A stretch of DNA of 64,000 nt, taken from Acidimicrobiales bacterium. Its GTDB lineage: Bacteria; Actinomycetota; Acidimicrobiia; Acidimicrobiales; JAHWLA01. Made by a program: the position numbers and the translations under genes. Below, one piece after another: positions 15,551-24,467 of the stretch. Location of the stretch: assembly GCA_035536915.1 (NCBI GenBank), contig DATLNE010000010.1, positions 96,108 through 160,107 of the forward strand, given 5' to 3'. Numbering within the stretch: the stretch's first letter is position 1; every line of letters starts with the position of its first letter. The notes beneath the pieces were generated by a model. It saw nothing but the letters and a program-made list of their open reading frames with translations, searched no databases and was not told the origin of the DNA.

Positions 15551-17266
15551 GTGGGAGTCACTCAGGTCGACCCGATGCTCGGTCCGGGGCTCGACCGCGT
15601 GGTCACACTGGGCTCGCCCGACCTGCACACGGTGGCGACGCTCGACGGCGTCTACCGGTTCGTGTCTCCCGCCGCCCGTGCGCTTTTCGGATGGGAACCC
15701 GACGACTTCGTGAGCCGGCCCCAGGCCGCCTTCACACATCCCGATGACGTGGGGCTCGTCGACGACGCCCGCAGGCTCGTCACGGCCGACCCGGGCTGCA
15801 CGTCGACCACCGTCTTCCGGTTCCGCTGTGCGAGCGGCATCTACCGGTGGACCGAGGCCGTGTCGCGGCTGGTCGACGGTGAGGACGGGCCGCTGATCGT
15901 CTCCAGCATCCGCGACATCGGCGACCGCAAGAAGTCCGAGGTCGAGCTCAGGCACAAAGCCAGCACCGATCCCTTGACCGGCGTCGCCAACCGCACCGTG
16001 TTCATGGACCGCCTGCACCAAGCGCTGCTCAGGCTCGAGCGCAAGGACGGCCTCGTCGCCGTGCTGTTCCTCGACCTCGACCGGTTCAAGTTGATCAACG
16101 ATTCCGTCGGGCACCTGGCGGGCGACGCCGTCCTCCTGAAGATGGCCGAGCGCCTCAGCAAGTTCCTGCGCCCGCAGGACACGTTGGCACGCCTGGGTGG
16201 CGACGAGTTCGCCGTGGTGGTCGAGGACATGTCGCAGGCCGAGGAGGCAGTGGCCTTGGGCCGGCGGATCGTCGAAGCCGGCCGCACCCCGTTCCAGGTG
16301 GGCGACGAGCGGTTCGTCTGCACGACCAGCGTGGGGATCGCCGTGACGTCGGACGCCCGCTACAGCGCCGAGGGCCTCCTTCAAGAGGCCGACCTCGCCC
16401 TGTACCGCGCCAAGGACCGGGGGCGGGACCGGGCCGAGGTCTTCGACGAGGACTTGCGCACGCGGGCGGTCGGCCGGTTGGGCACCGAGCGCATGCTGCG
16501 GCGGGCCATCGCCGAGGGTCGGCTCCGGCTCGACTACCAGCCCATCGTCGAGCTCCGCACCGGTGACACCGTGGCGGTCGAGGCGCTGGTGCGGGTATGG
16601 GACCCCGACCAGGACCACCTCATCGAGGCCGAGTCGTTCATCGAAGTGGCCGAGGAGGTCGGCCTCCTGGCGCAGATGGACGAATGGGTCCTCGGCCAGG
16701 CCGTGGGCCAGGCCGGTGCATGGCGAGGGTTGTTTGCAGGCACCGCCTTTGCCGACGTCGCCATCAACGTCACCGCTCGCCACCTGTCCGACGCCGGGTT
16801 CGCCCAGTCGGTCATCGCCGACCTGGCCGCCCACGGCCTGCCCGCTGCCGCGCTCCAGGTCGAGGTCACCGAGCGGGTGCTCATGGAAGCGTCGAACTCG
16901 GCCATGAGCGGCCTCAAGGTCCTGCGTGACGCCGGGGTGAAAGTCGGCCTCGACGACTTCGGCACCGGCTACTCGTCGCTGTCGTACCTGCGGCTGTTCC
17001 CGCTCGACTTCGTCAAGATCGACCGCTCGTTCATCAGCGAGCTCGCCCTCGGTGCCACAGAACGGGCCATCGTCGCCTCGATCATCGACCTCTCCCACGC
17101 GTTGGGGATGGCTGTCGTCGCCGAAGGGGTGGAGACCCAGGCCCAGGTGGAGCAGCTGATGACGCTGGGGTGCGACCGAGCCCAAGGCTTCCTTTTCGCC
17201 GTCCCGGGGCCTCCGCAGGCCATCGAGGACCGGGTCTTGACCGGACGGCGCACAGAAAGAAAGTGA
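15551..17266 (+). CDS. PAS-GGDEF-EAL cyclic-di-GMP enzyme
   Basis: A 571-residue cytosolic protein. A PAS sensor (about residues 25-135: YRFVSPAARALFGWEPDDF) is followed by GGDEF (about 145-300) and EAL (about 315-560) domains. GGDEF is intact (RLGGDEFAVV near residue 216) and RPQD just before it is the inhibitory product-binding site. In the EAL part the metal and catalytic residues are present: EALVR, EVTERVL, DDFGTGYSSL, DFVKIDRSF and EGVET. Both synthesis and breakdown of c-di-GMP are therefore possible. It starts at GTG and heads a group of regulatory genes. Confidence 0.9.
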   Translation: MGVTQVDPMLGPGLDRVVTLGSPDLHTVATLDGVYRFVSPAARALFGWEPDDFVSRPQAAFTHPDDVGLVDDARRLVTADPGCTSTTVFRFRCASGIYRWTEAVSRLVDGEDGPLIVSSIRDIGDRKKSEVELRHKASTDPLTGVANRTVFMDRLHQALLRLERKDGLVAVLFLDLDRFKLINDSVGHLAGDAVLLKMAERLSKFLRPQDTLARLGGDEFAVVVEDMSQAEEAVALGRRIVEAGRTPFQVGDERFVCTTSVGIAVTSDARYSAEGLLQEADLALYRAKDRGRDRAEVFDEDLRTRAVGRLGTERMLRRAIAEGRLRLDYQPIVELRTGDTVAVEALVRVWDPDQDHLIEAESFIEVAEEVGLLAQMDEWVLGQAVGQAGAWRGLFAGTAFADVAINVTARHLSDAGFAQSVIADLAAHGLPAAALQVEVTERVLMEASNSAMSGLKVLRDAGVKVGLDDFGTGYSSLSYLRLFPLDFVKIDRSFISELALGATERAIVASIIDLSHALGMAVVAEGVETQAQVEQLMTLGCDRAQGFLFAVPGPPQAIEDRVLTGRRTERK

Positions 17267-17421
17267 CGATTATCCGATTCGTTCGGCCCCAACCTGTGTA
17301 TCTTGAGGAGTGACACGACAAAAACCCTGACGTGTCGAGCCGGCTCCCGCCGGCTCGGGAGCGATACCCCGGACCCCGGTAACGCGTCATCGTGATGGCG
17401 CTTGTGGCCGAGGGGGTCTCA

Positions 17422-17778
17422 ATGAAACGAACCGTGGGTTTTTGCGGGCCAACCTCTGTGCAAGACGGCGTCGTGTCAGCGGGGCCCACGGTCGTCCGCC
17501 TTTCTGGCGAGCACGACATGTTCACCGTCGATGCCTTGACGGACGCCATCGCTCAGGCGACAGCCGTCGGGGACGGCGACCTGGTCGTCGACCTGGGCGA
17601 CGTGGAGTTCATGTCGGTGGCCACCGTCCGTGTGTTGCTCCACGCCCAACTGGTCCTTCAACGGCAGGCACGGACGATCGTGTTGCGTTCGCCACCGGCG
17701 TGCGCACAGCGCGTTCTCGATCTTTGCGGAGTCGCCGACCTCTTCGAGTTGAGCGCCGCCGCGGACGAGGGGCCGTGA
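17422..17778 (+). CDS. STAS-domain anti-sigma factor antagonist-like protein
   Basis: A 118-residue STAS protein: VVRLSGEHDMFTVDAL, then LVVDLGDVEFMSVATVRVLLHA, then the C-terminal VLDLCGVADLFEL. The loop that holds the phosphorylated Ser in SpoIIAA-like proteins reads FMSVATV, keeping one Ser. It would bind an anti-sigma kinase or phosphatase partner such as the HATPase-SpoIIE protein encoded at 20333. ATG 17422 has AGGGGG upstream; earlier in-frame starts are less likely. The next gene starts 4 nt after its stop, so the two form an operon. Confidence 0.8.
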   Translation: MKRTVGFCGPTSVQDGVVSAGPTVVRLSGEHDMFTVDALTDAIAQATAVGDGDLVVDLGDVEFMSVATVRVLLHAQLVLQRQARTIVLRSPPACAQRVLDLCGVADLFELSAAADEGP

Positions 17779-17782
17779 AGCG

Positions 17783-18508
17783 GTGGCGGGCGAACGGCGA
17801 CTACGGATCCTCGATCTGCTCGGCTTCGGCGCCGCCTCCGGGTCGGAGACCAAACGGCTGTGTGAGGTGTGTGCCGAGGCCACGGGGATGACCGGCGCGG
17901 GCATCATGCTGATGTCCGGTGACGTGTCGCGGGGCTCGGTGTGCACCACCGGCGATGTGAGCGACCTCATCGAACAGCTCCAGTACGACCTCGGGGAGGG
18001 GCCGTGCGTGGACGCCTACCACAGCGACCGTCCGGTGTTGGAACCCGACCTGGCTCGCCCCTACACACCTCGATGGCCGGCGTTCTCCGGCCCGGCGGTC
18101 GACGCCGGGGTGCGAGCCGTCTTCGGCTTCCCGTTGCAAGTAGGTGCGGTGCGCCTCGGCGCCCTCAACCTGCACCGCGAGCAACCGGGCCCGCTCACCG
18201 ACGACCAGTATGCCGACGCGGTGGTCATGGCCGACATCGCCGCTCAAGTCGTGCTCGTGCTGCAAGCCGACGCGCCGGAGGGGACGCTGGCGGGCGAGCT
18301 CGAGGTGGGCGCCGATTTCCACTACGTGGTGCACCAGGCCGCAGGCATGGTGGCCGCCCAGTTAGACGCCAGCGTCGGCCACGCGCTCATCCGGCTACGG
18401 GCCTATGCCTTCGGCAACGACCGCAAGCTGGCCGACGTGGCCGTCGACGTGGTGTCGCGGAAGCTGCGTTTCGACGCCGACAGCGGCGAGAAGGACCCGG
18501 GGCCGTGA
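17783..18508 (+). CDS. GAF-ANTAR protein
   Basis: A 241-residue protein. An N-terminal GAF domain (about 20-160, with LGEGPCVDAY and FGFPLQVGAVRLGALNLHRE) is followed by an ANTAR RNA-binding domain (about 175-235: VVHQAAGMVAAQLDASVGHALIRLRAYA, then KLADVAVDVV). ANTAR domains bind tandem hairpins in nascent RNA and prevent termination; the GAF ligand is unknown. GTG start, 4 nt after the STAS gene. It is a paralogue of the protein at 18615, with the same domain order. Confidence 0.85.
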   Translation: MAGERRLRILDLLGFGAASGSETKRLCEVCAEATGMTGAGIMLMSGDVSRGSVCTTGDVSDLIEQLQYDLGEGPCVDAYHSDRPVLEPDLARPYTPRWPAFSGPAVDAGVRAVFGFPLQVGAVRLGALNLHREQPGPLTDDQYADAVVMADIAAQVVLVLQADAPEGTLAGELEVGADFHYVVHQAAGMVAAQLDASVGHALIRLRAYAFGNDRKLADVAVDVVSRKLRFDADSGEKDPGP

Positions 18509-18614
18509 CCGGGCAACGCCAACGTGTCGCCGCCTTCGTCCGTACCATGACGCCAGAGGTCACGCGCCGGACCGAAGGCCGAAGCAGTACCGAGTCGTCG
18601 TGACAGGAGATTCC

Positions 18615-19346
18615 ATGTCCAGAGAAATAATGCTCGCCAGGACCTTCGTCGAGTTGGCCGACACCCTCGTGGCCGACTTCGACGTGGTGGAACTGCTCTC
18701 GCTGCTCACGGACCGCTGCGTCGAAGTGCTCGACGTGGGCGCCGCCGGGCTCATGCTGGCCGCGCCAGGAAGCGGGCTGCGGGTCATGGCCTCGTCGAGC
18801 GAGACCATGCGAGTGCTCGAGCTCTTCGAGCTTCAATCCCAAGAAGGCCCGTGCCTCGATGCCTTTCACACCGGCCAGGCGGTGATGAGCCCGGACTTGG
18901 CTGCCGCCAACGACCTGTGGCCTCACTTCGCGCCCGAGGCGCTGGCCGCCGGGTTCCAATCGGTGCAGGCACTTCCCATGCGCTTGCGAGGCTCTGTCAT
19001 CGGCGCCCTCAACCTGTTCCACGTCGAGCGGGGGGAGATGCGCAAAGCCGACATCGATGCCGCCCAGGCACTGGCCGACGTGGCCACCATCGCCGTCCTC
19101 CAGCACCGTGCCGCACTCGAAGCCCAGGTCCTCAACGACCAGCTCAACCATGCGCTCAACAGCCGCATCGTCATCGAACAGGCCAAGGGAGTGGTGGCCG
19201 AACGGAGGAACCTCGACATGGAAGCGGCGTTCTCCGCCTTGCGCACCTACGCCCGCAACCACAACCTCCGCCTGGCCGATGTCGCCCGGGGCGTGATCGA
19301 CGGCACTATGTCCGTCCTTGACGTCGACGGCGTCTTGCCCGACTGA
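18615..19346 (+). CDS. GAF-ANTAR protein
   Basis: A 243-residue protein. The GAF domain (about 10-165: LSLLTDRCVEVLDVGAAGL, QEGPCLDAFHTG, LPMRLRGSVIGALNLFH) is followed by a complete ANTAR domain (about 172-235: ALNSRIVIEQAKGVVAER, AFSALRTYARNHNLRLADVAR). This copy is closer to the ANTAR consensus (IEQAKG) than its neighbour at 17783. AGGAG lies 5 nt before the ATG. A ~110-nt gap separates the two genes, so it may have its own promoter. Confidence 0.88.
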   Translation: MSREIMLARTFVELADTLVADFDVVELLSLLTDRCVEVLDVGAAGLMLAAPGSGLRVMASSSETMRVLELFELQSQEGPCLDAFHTGQAVMSPDLAAANDLWPHFAPEALAAGFQSVQALPMRLRGSVIGALNLFHVERGEMRKADIDAAQALADVATIAVLQHRAALEAQVLNDQLNHALNSRIVIEQAKGVVAERRNLDMEAAFSALRTYARNHNLRLADVARGVIDGTMSVLDVDGVLPD

Positions 19347-19393
19347 CTCCTGCTCGGGCGACACTGCGGCAGCGACACCAATCGGAGGGCCCC

Positions 19394-19816
19394 ATGGCAC
19401 AAGCGGACGGCGAGGCGCCGAGCGACAAGGTCGACCGGATCATCGAGGGGATCGGTGACTGGCGCGGGCAGGCACTGAGCAGGATGCGCAACCTCGTCAA
19501 GGAGGCCGACGAGCGCATCGTGGAAGAGGTCAAGTGGGTGAAGCCCACGAACCCGAACGGCGTGCCGACGTGGTCACTCGACGGGCTCATTTGCACCGGT
19601 GAGGTCTACAAGTCGACGGTGAAGCTCACGTTCGCCTCCGGCGCCGCGCTCGACGACCCGGCCGGGTTGTTCAACGCCGGCTTCGGTGGCAACACCAGGC
19701 GTGCCATCGACATCGGTAAGGACGACGAGGTCGACGCCGATGCGTTCAAAGCGCTCGTCCGCGCGGCCGTCGCCCACAACGAGGCCAAGGCGGCGGGCAA
19801 GCGCAAGAAGCAGTAG
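19394..19816 (+). CDS. DUF1801 (YdhG-like) protein
   Basis: A 140-residue protein of the DUF1801 family, small cytosolic proteins with a frataxin/iron-chaperone-like fold and no settled function. Seen: WRGQALSRMRNLVKEADERIVEEVKW, PTWSLDGLICT, STVKLTFASGAALDDPAGLFNAG. The C-terminus is basic (KAAGKRKKQ). GGAGG lies 6 nt before the ATG. Transcribed toward crcB. Confidence 0.75.
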   Translation: MAQADGEAPSDKVDRIIEGIGDWRGQALSRMRNLVKEADERIVEEVKWVKPTNPNGVPTWSLDGLICTGEVYKSTVKLTFASGAALDDPAGLFNAGFGGNTRRAIDIGKDDEVDADAFKALVRAAVAHNEAKAAGKRKKQ

Positions 19817-19832
19817 CTCCGCCGCCGGCCGG

Positions 19833-20195
19833 TCAACGGCGCAAGCTGCCCCCCGCCGTGTAGCCCAGCGCGGCGGCGGCCACCCCGGCGCACACCGAGC
19901 CCACCACGTAGGCGGCCGACGCTGCCGCCCGCCCCTCGCGCAGCAGCGTCTGCGACTCGTAGCCGAAGGTCGAGAACGTGGTGAACCCGCCCAGGAACCC
20001 CACGCTGACGGCGACCACGAGGTCACGTGGCCATCGCGACGGCCCGGCCACCAGCACCACGCCGAGGGCGAAGGAACCCACGGTGTTGACGGCCAAGGTC
20101 GCCCACGGGAACGACTGGACGCCCACCCGCACCCCGACGGCATACCGCACGACGGTGCCCAACGCTCCGGCGGCGGCGACCATGGCGATTCGCAT
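19833..20195 (-). CDS. Fluoride channel CrcB/Fluc
   Basis: A 120-residue membrane protein with four hydrophobic spans. The family core is present: GALGTVVRYAVG, NTVGSFALG and GFLGGFTTFSTFGYES, which holds the central Na+ site and the Phe residues that line the pore. It exports fluoride as a dual-topology dimer. Only one crcB is present here, whereas many actinobacteria carry an adjacent pair. ATG 20195 is chosen because it precedes the first span directly. No fluoride riboswitch core was recognised upstream. Confidence 0.9.
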   Translation of the reverse strand: MRIAMVAAAGALGTVVRYAVGVRVGVQSFPWATLAVNTVGSFALGVVLVAGPSRWPRDLVVAVSVGFLGGFTTFSTFGYESQTLLREGRAAASAAYVVGSVCAGVAAAALGYTAGGSLRR

Positions 20196-20332
20196 GGCGC
20201 ACAGCATGCCCGAGCCCGTTGGCCGGGCTCGTGTGCGCTGCCGCCCGTGCGCGGAAAAATCAAGGTCGGCGGCGGCAGCACGACGGGCATAGAGCAGGCG
20301 GTCGGGGCGGGTTCGCTACCCTGGCCTTGCAG

Positions 20333-22519
20333 ATGGGTGTCCACGGAGCCGAGACCGGCGACCCCGTGCTCGAAGGGCGCAGCGTTGTCACGCACGCACG
20401 AGCGCTCGCCGTGCAACGCGCCGTCGAAGCGGGGCGGGCCGACGTGGCCGACGACCTCGCCCTCGTGGCCAGCGAGCTGGTGACCAACGCCCTGTTCCAC
20501 GGCGGTGGCTGCCGGGGCATCGAGTTCGCCGCCGTGGCCGACGGCGTGCGCATCGAGGTGCGCGACCACACGACGGCGCCTCCCGTGTTCGGCCATGCGT
20601 CGGAAACGTCACTGACGGGACGCGGCGTACGCCTCGTGGCCGGCCTGTCGGCCCGCTGGGGCGTCGACCTCGAACCGGGCGGCAAGGTGGTCTGGGCCGA
20701 GGTGACGGGGGAGGTGCACGACGGCACCGGCGTCGACGAACAGGCGTTGTTGGCCATGTGGGGCGACGACGAGTGGGACGTGGACCAGCCCCGCCGCTTC
20801 CACGTCGAGTTGGGCGACGTGCCTACCGACCTCCTGCTGGCGGCCAAGTCGCACGTCGACAACATCGTGCGGGAGTTCGCCCTGGCGTCGGGCGGTGCCG
20901 ACTCCGGCGTCACCGCCGAGCTGCCGCAGCACCTGAGCACCCTTCTCGATGCTGTCGATCGTTTCGCCGAAACCCGCCTCGCCGTGAAGCACCATGCGCT
21001 CGACGCCGTGCATCGAGGCGAACAGATGACGCGCCTCGCCCTCGACCTCCCTGCCTCGGCGGCCGACGCGGCCGAGGAGTACCTCTCGGCCCTCGACGAG
21101 GTCGATGTCTATTGCCGGGCCATGCGCATGCTCACCCTGGAGACGCCTCCGCAGCACCGCCTGTTCCGTCATTGGTACGTGAGCGAACTGGTCACGCAGC
21201 TGCGGGCTGCAGCCGCCGGACAAGAGCCGCCGCCCCCGCAGCCGTTCGAGCGTCGCATCCTCACCGAGCTCGACCGGTTGGTGACCGCCCACCGCGCCTC
21301 CGACCGGGCGGCGCGCCTCTACTCGGTAGCCGCCGCGCTGGCCACGGCCGACACGCCTGAAGCGGTAGCCGCCGCCGTGCTCGGCGAGGGCGTTGCTGCG
21401 CTCGGCGCGGCGGGTGGCGGCATCCTGCTGGCCACCGACGCCGACAAGCTCGCGGTGCCCGGTGCCGTCGGGTACGACGAGAAGGTGTTGGAACGACTGC
21501 GCAACGAATCCCGTGACGCCGAGCTCCCCGCCGCCGTCGCCCTGCGCACGGGCGCGGCGGTGTGGCTGGAGTCCCGCGCCGAACGCGACAGCCGCTTCCC
21601 GGAACTGGCCGACCTGGAAGCGCGCACGGTGTCGCTGTGCGCAGTGCCCCTCGAAGTGCAGGGCCGCCGCCTCGGCGCCATCCGCTTCAGCTTCAACAAG
21701 CCCCGCTTGTTCGGCGAGGACGAGCGGCGCTTCGTGCTCACGTTGGCGGCCCAGGCGGCGCAGGCACTGGACCGCACCCAGCTCCAGAACGCCCGGTTCG
21801 ACGCCAGTCGCCGGCTCCAGCGCAGCCTGCTGCCTCGCACCTTGCCCGACATCCCGGGCGTCGGCCTGGCCGCCATCTACCACCCGTTCGGCGACGGCAT
21901 GGAAGTGGGCGGCGACTTCTACGACGTGTGGCCCATCGGGGCGGGGCGCTGGGCCCTCGCCATAGGCGACGCCACCGGCACGGGCCCTGAGGCCGCCGCC
22001 CTCACGGCCTTGGTGCGCAACACCTTGCGCACGCTGACGATGACGGAGTCCGAACCAGGCGCCATCGTGCGCAGGCTCAACAGCGTGTTGGTGGCTGCCT
22101 CCGAGCCCGACGAGGAACGGTTCTGCACGGCGATGTTCGGCGTGCTCGACACCAACGAGGGCGTCGAGCTGGTGCTCGCCGGCGGTGGGCACCCGCCCTT
22201 GTTCGTCCGCCGGGCCGGGGGCGCCGTTGAGATCGTGCCCGTCGGCGGCGCACTGTTGGGCGCCTTTGCCGAGCCCGAGGTCGACACGGCCCGCGTCTCG
22301 CTGGTGCCCGGCGACACCGCCGTGCTCCTGACCGACGGGGTGCTGGAGGCCCGCCGAGACGGCGTGTTGTTCGACACCGACGGCGTGGTGCGGGTGCTGA
22401 GCGACGAGCTCGGCGACGCCCACACCGTCGGCGTCGCGCTGCAGGAGGCGGTCCTGGCCCACACCGACGGGCAGTTGAGCGACGACATGGCTGCCGTCGT
22501 CGTCAACGTCGTCGGCTGA
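20333..22519 (+). CDS. HATPase-GAF-SpoIIE phosphatase, multidomain regulator
   Basis: A 728-residue protein. An N-terminal HATPase_c anti-sigma-like kinase (about 15-130; ELVTNALFHGGG holds the N-box Asn, and GRGVRLVAGL the glycine region) is followed by a helical linker (130-320). Then come a GAF domain (about 330-480) and a PP2C/SpoIIE phosphatase (about 500-728). Metal-binding Asp residues are visible: GGDFYDVW, IGDATGTG and SDDMAAVV. It probably both phosphorylates and dephosphorylates a STAS antagonist to control an alternative sigma factor. ATG 20333 was chosen because it directly precedes the HATPase domain; an upstream GTG (20219) would add a low-quality extension. Confidence 0.85.
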   Translation: MGVHGAETGDPVLEGRSVVTHARALAVQRAVEAGRADVADDLALVASELVTNALFHGGGCRGIEFAAVADGVRIEVRDHTTAPPVFGHASETSLTGRGVRLVAGLSARWGVDLEPGGKVVWAEVTGEVHDGTGVDEQALLAMWGDDEWDVDQPRRFHVELGDVPTDLLLAAKSHVDNIVREFALASGGADSGVTAELPQHLSTLLDAVDRFAETRLAVKHHALDAVHRGEQMTRLALDLPASAADAAEEYLSALDEVDVYCRAMRMLTLETPPQHRLFRHWYVSELVTQLRAAAAGQEPPPPQPFERRILTELDRLVTAHRASDRAARLYSVAAALATADTPEAVAAAVLGEGVAALGAAGGGILLATDADKLAVPGAVGYDEKVLERLRNESRDAELPAAVALRTGAAVWLESRAERDSRFPELADLEARTVSLCAVPLEVQGRRLGAIRFSFNKPRLFGEDERRFVLTLAAQAAQALDRTQLQNARFDASRRLQRSLLPRTLPDIPGVGLAAIYHPFGDGMEVGGDFYDVWPIGAGRWALAIGDATGTGPEAAALTALVRNTLRTLTMTESEPGAIVRRLNSVLVAASEPDEERFCTAMFGVLDTNEGVELVLAGGGHPPLFVRRAGGAVEIVPVGGALLGAFAEPEVDTARVSLVPGDTAVLLTDGVLEARRDGVLFDTDGVVRVLSDELGDAHTVGVALQEAVLAHTDGQLSDDMAAVVVNVVG

Positions 22520-22528
22520 ACGCGGGCG

Positions 22529-22789
22529 TCACCACTCCATGCGATCGACCAAGTCGGTCGGTTCGAACTGCGCGTACCCGTCCTCGTCGGCCGCAGGAGG
22601 CGGGCCGAGCTCCACGTCGACGTCCAAGATGCCGGTGCGGGGTGCGGCCGTGGCGTGGGCCATGGCGGCCAAGGCGATGGCCTTGCGTTCGCCGTACCAG
22701 GTGACCACCCGATAGCGGGTCCACTTGTCGGTACCGGTGTTGAGAGACCGGAACGACACGATGTAGCGGCGCAGCTCCTCCTCGGGCAT
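22529..22789 (-). CDS. Small protein of unknown function
   Basis: An 86-residue cytosolic protein: RRYIVSFRSLNTGTDKWTRYRVVTWYGERKAIALAAMAHA, then a C-terminal acidic part ending TDLVDRMEW. It resembles a two-strand, one-helix domain with an acidic tail. No family is recognised. It is convergent with the SpoIIE protein gene (10 nt between stops). GGAGGA-type sequence is not evident, so the start is the least certain part. Confidence 0.5.
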   Translation of the reverse strand: MPEEELRRYIVSFRSLNTGTDKWTRYRVVTWYGERKAIALAAMAHATAAPRTGILDVDVELGPPPAADEDGYAQFEPTDLVDRMEW

Positions 22790-23002
22790 GCGCGGGACGG
22801 CCGCTACCGGCGGCCGCGGCTCCACCGGTCGAGCAGCGACAGCACGGCGAACAGGCCGACGAATCGGTCGTCCGTCGGGACGAGGGGGAACCGCATGGCG
22901 GGCACCGTAGTCAGCGCAACGCTCGCATGTCACCGACGTGCGAGCGTCACGCCGCCGGACTTCGCGACAAGATGGCGACGACCATCGATCGAGGGAGGCA
23001 CC

Positions 23003-23377
23003 ATGCCCAAGTCCGCCGCAGAACTCGTCGCAGAGGCCAAGCAGCGCATCGAGAACTTGAACCCCGACCAGGTCGAGCAGGAGATGGCGGCCGGGGCTGT
23101 CGTCGTCGACCTGCGGGAACCCGAGGAGCTGGAGGCCAACGGCCGCATCCCCGGTGCGGTGCATGTCCCTCGCGGCATGCTCGAGTTCCGGGCCGACCCC
23201 ACCAGCTCGTACCACCTGGCGCCTCTCGACCCCTCGGCCCGCGTCATCGTCCATTGCGCAGCGGGCGGGCGTTCGGCCCTTGCCGCCGCGGCCTTGGCCG
23301 ACATGGGCTACGAGCGAGTTGCCCACCTCGACGGTGGCATGGCCGCATGGCGCGAGGCGGGCAAGCCCGTCGAGTAA
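23003..23377 (+). CDS. Rhodanese-domain protein
   Basis: A 124-residue single-domain rhodanese. VVVDLREPEELEANGRIPGAVHVPRG is the conserved first half. The active-site loop HCAAGGRSALAA holds the catalytic Cys (about residue 84), so it can carry a persulfide. It would act as a sulfurtransferase or sulfur carrier in the cytosol. GGGAGG lies 6 nt before the ATG. Single gene with no clear partner. Confidence 0.88.
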   Translation: MPKSAAELVAEAKQRIENLNPDQVEQEMAAGAVVVDLREPEELEANGRIPGAVHVPRGMLEFRADPTSSYHLAPLDPSARVIVHCAAGGRSALAAAALADMGYERVAHLDGGMAAWREAGKPVE

Positions 23378-23534
23378 CGCAACGGCGCAGACAGTCCAGC
23401 GGTTTCGGTTGAACGGCCCGGCGGCTGCAATCTCAACCGCCGGGCCTCGACTGCACCGTGACCGCGGCCACCGCACGTCGTGCGCGCCGTCCTACCCGGG
23501 GTGGCGTCCTGTCACCCGTGGTAAACGAGTGGCC

Positions 23535-24416
23535 ATGCCTATCGACGTACCCGCCGCCGCTCGCTTCCTGGCTACCTCGGGCCGCCTGGTCGACCGTCGC
23601 CGTTTCGAGTTGTTGGTGGGCGAGGGCGACACAGAGGCGGTGCTGGCTGCGCTCGACGCCTACCGCAATGCCGACGGCGGCTACGGCTGGGGGCTCGAAC
23701 CTGACCTGCGGTCGCCCGAGAGCCAGCCCATCCAGGCCCTGCACGCCTTCGAGGTGATGGCCGAGTGCGGGGTGGTCACCGGTCGGGCTGTCGAGTTGTG
23801 CGACTGGTTGGCGACGGTGGCCCTCGACGACGGCGGCTTGCCGTTCACCCTGCCGATCGGCGACCCCGCAGGGTGCGCGCCGTGGTTCGGAGGCGCCGAC
23901 CCCACAACCTCGTCGTTGCAGGGGACGGCGGCGGTGCTGAGCGAGGCAACGCGGGTGGCGCACCAGGATGCGGCGGTCGCCGCGCACCCGTGGTTCCGCG
24001 GGGCCACGGCGTACTGCCTCGACGCCATCGGGGCGGCCGCGCGGTTGTCGGCCTACGAGACGTTGTTCGCCCTCCGCTTCCTCGAGGCGGTGGGGGAGGC
24101 GGGGGCCGCGCTGCTGGCTCGGCTCGCTGGCGGGCTGCCGGCGTCAGGGGCCATCGCCGTCGAGGGTGGCCTGGAGGGCGAGCACATCCACCCGCTCGAC
24201 TACGCGCCTGCGCCCGGCTCGGCGCTGCGCTCGGCGGTGCCCGCGGACGTGGTGGATGCCGACTTGCTGCGGGTGGAGACAGGGCAGCAGCCCGACGGCG
24301 GTTGGACCGTCGATTTCGCCTCGTTCTCGCCGCGGGCGGCGTTGGACTGGCGGGGCTACGCAACGTTGCAGGCGGTGCGGGTGCTGATCGACAACGGGCG
24401 GCAAAAACCCTTGTAA
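23535..24416 (+). CDS. Alpha/alpha-toroid (terpene cyclase/prenyltransferase-like) protein
   Basis: A 293-residue protein with repeated Gly/Trp motifs of the six-hairpin toroid fold: LDAYRNADGGYGWGLEPDLRS near residue 45 and QQPDGGWTVDF near 255. Such motifs (QxxDGGW) occur in terpene cyclases, prenyltransferases and related proteins. No catalytic DxDD was seen, so the enzymatic role is open. Cytosolic, single gene. Confidence 0.55.
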   Translation: MPIDVPAAARFLATSGRLVDRRRFELLVGEGDTEAVLAALDAYRNADGGYGWGLEPDLRSPESQPIQALHAFEVMAECGVVTGRAVELCDWLATVALDDGGLPFTLPIGDPAGCAPWFGGADPTTSSLQGTAAVLSEATRVAHQDAAVAAHPWFRGATAYCLDAIGAAARLSAYETLFALRFLEAVGEAGAALLARLAGGLPASGAIAVEGGLEGEHIHPLDYAPAPGSALRSAVPADVVDADLLRVETGQQPDGGWTVDFASFSPRAALDWRGYATLQAVRVLIDNGRQKPL

Positions 24417-24467
24417 ACAAAGGGAAATTACTTGATAAGGTGGATCGAACATGTGTCCGATTAAGGC

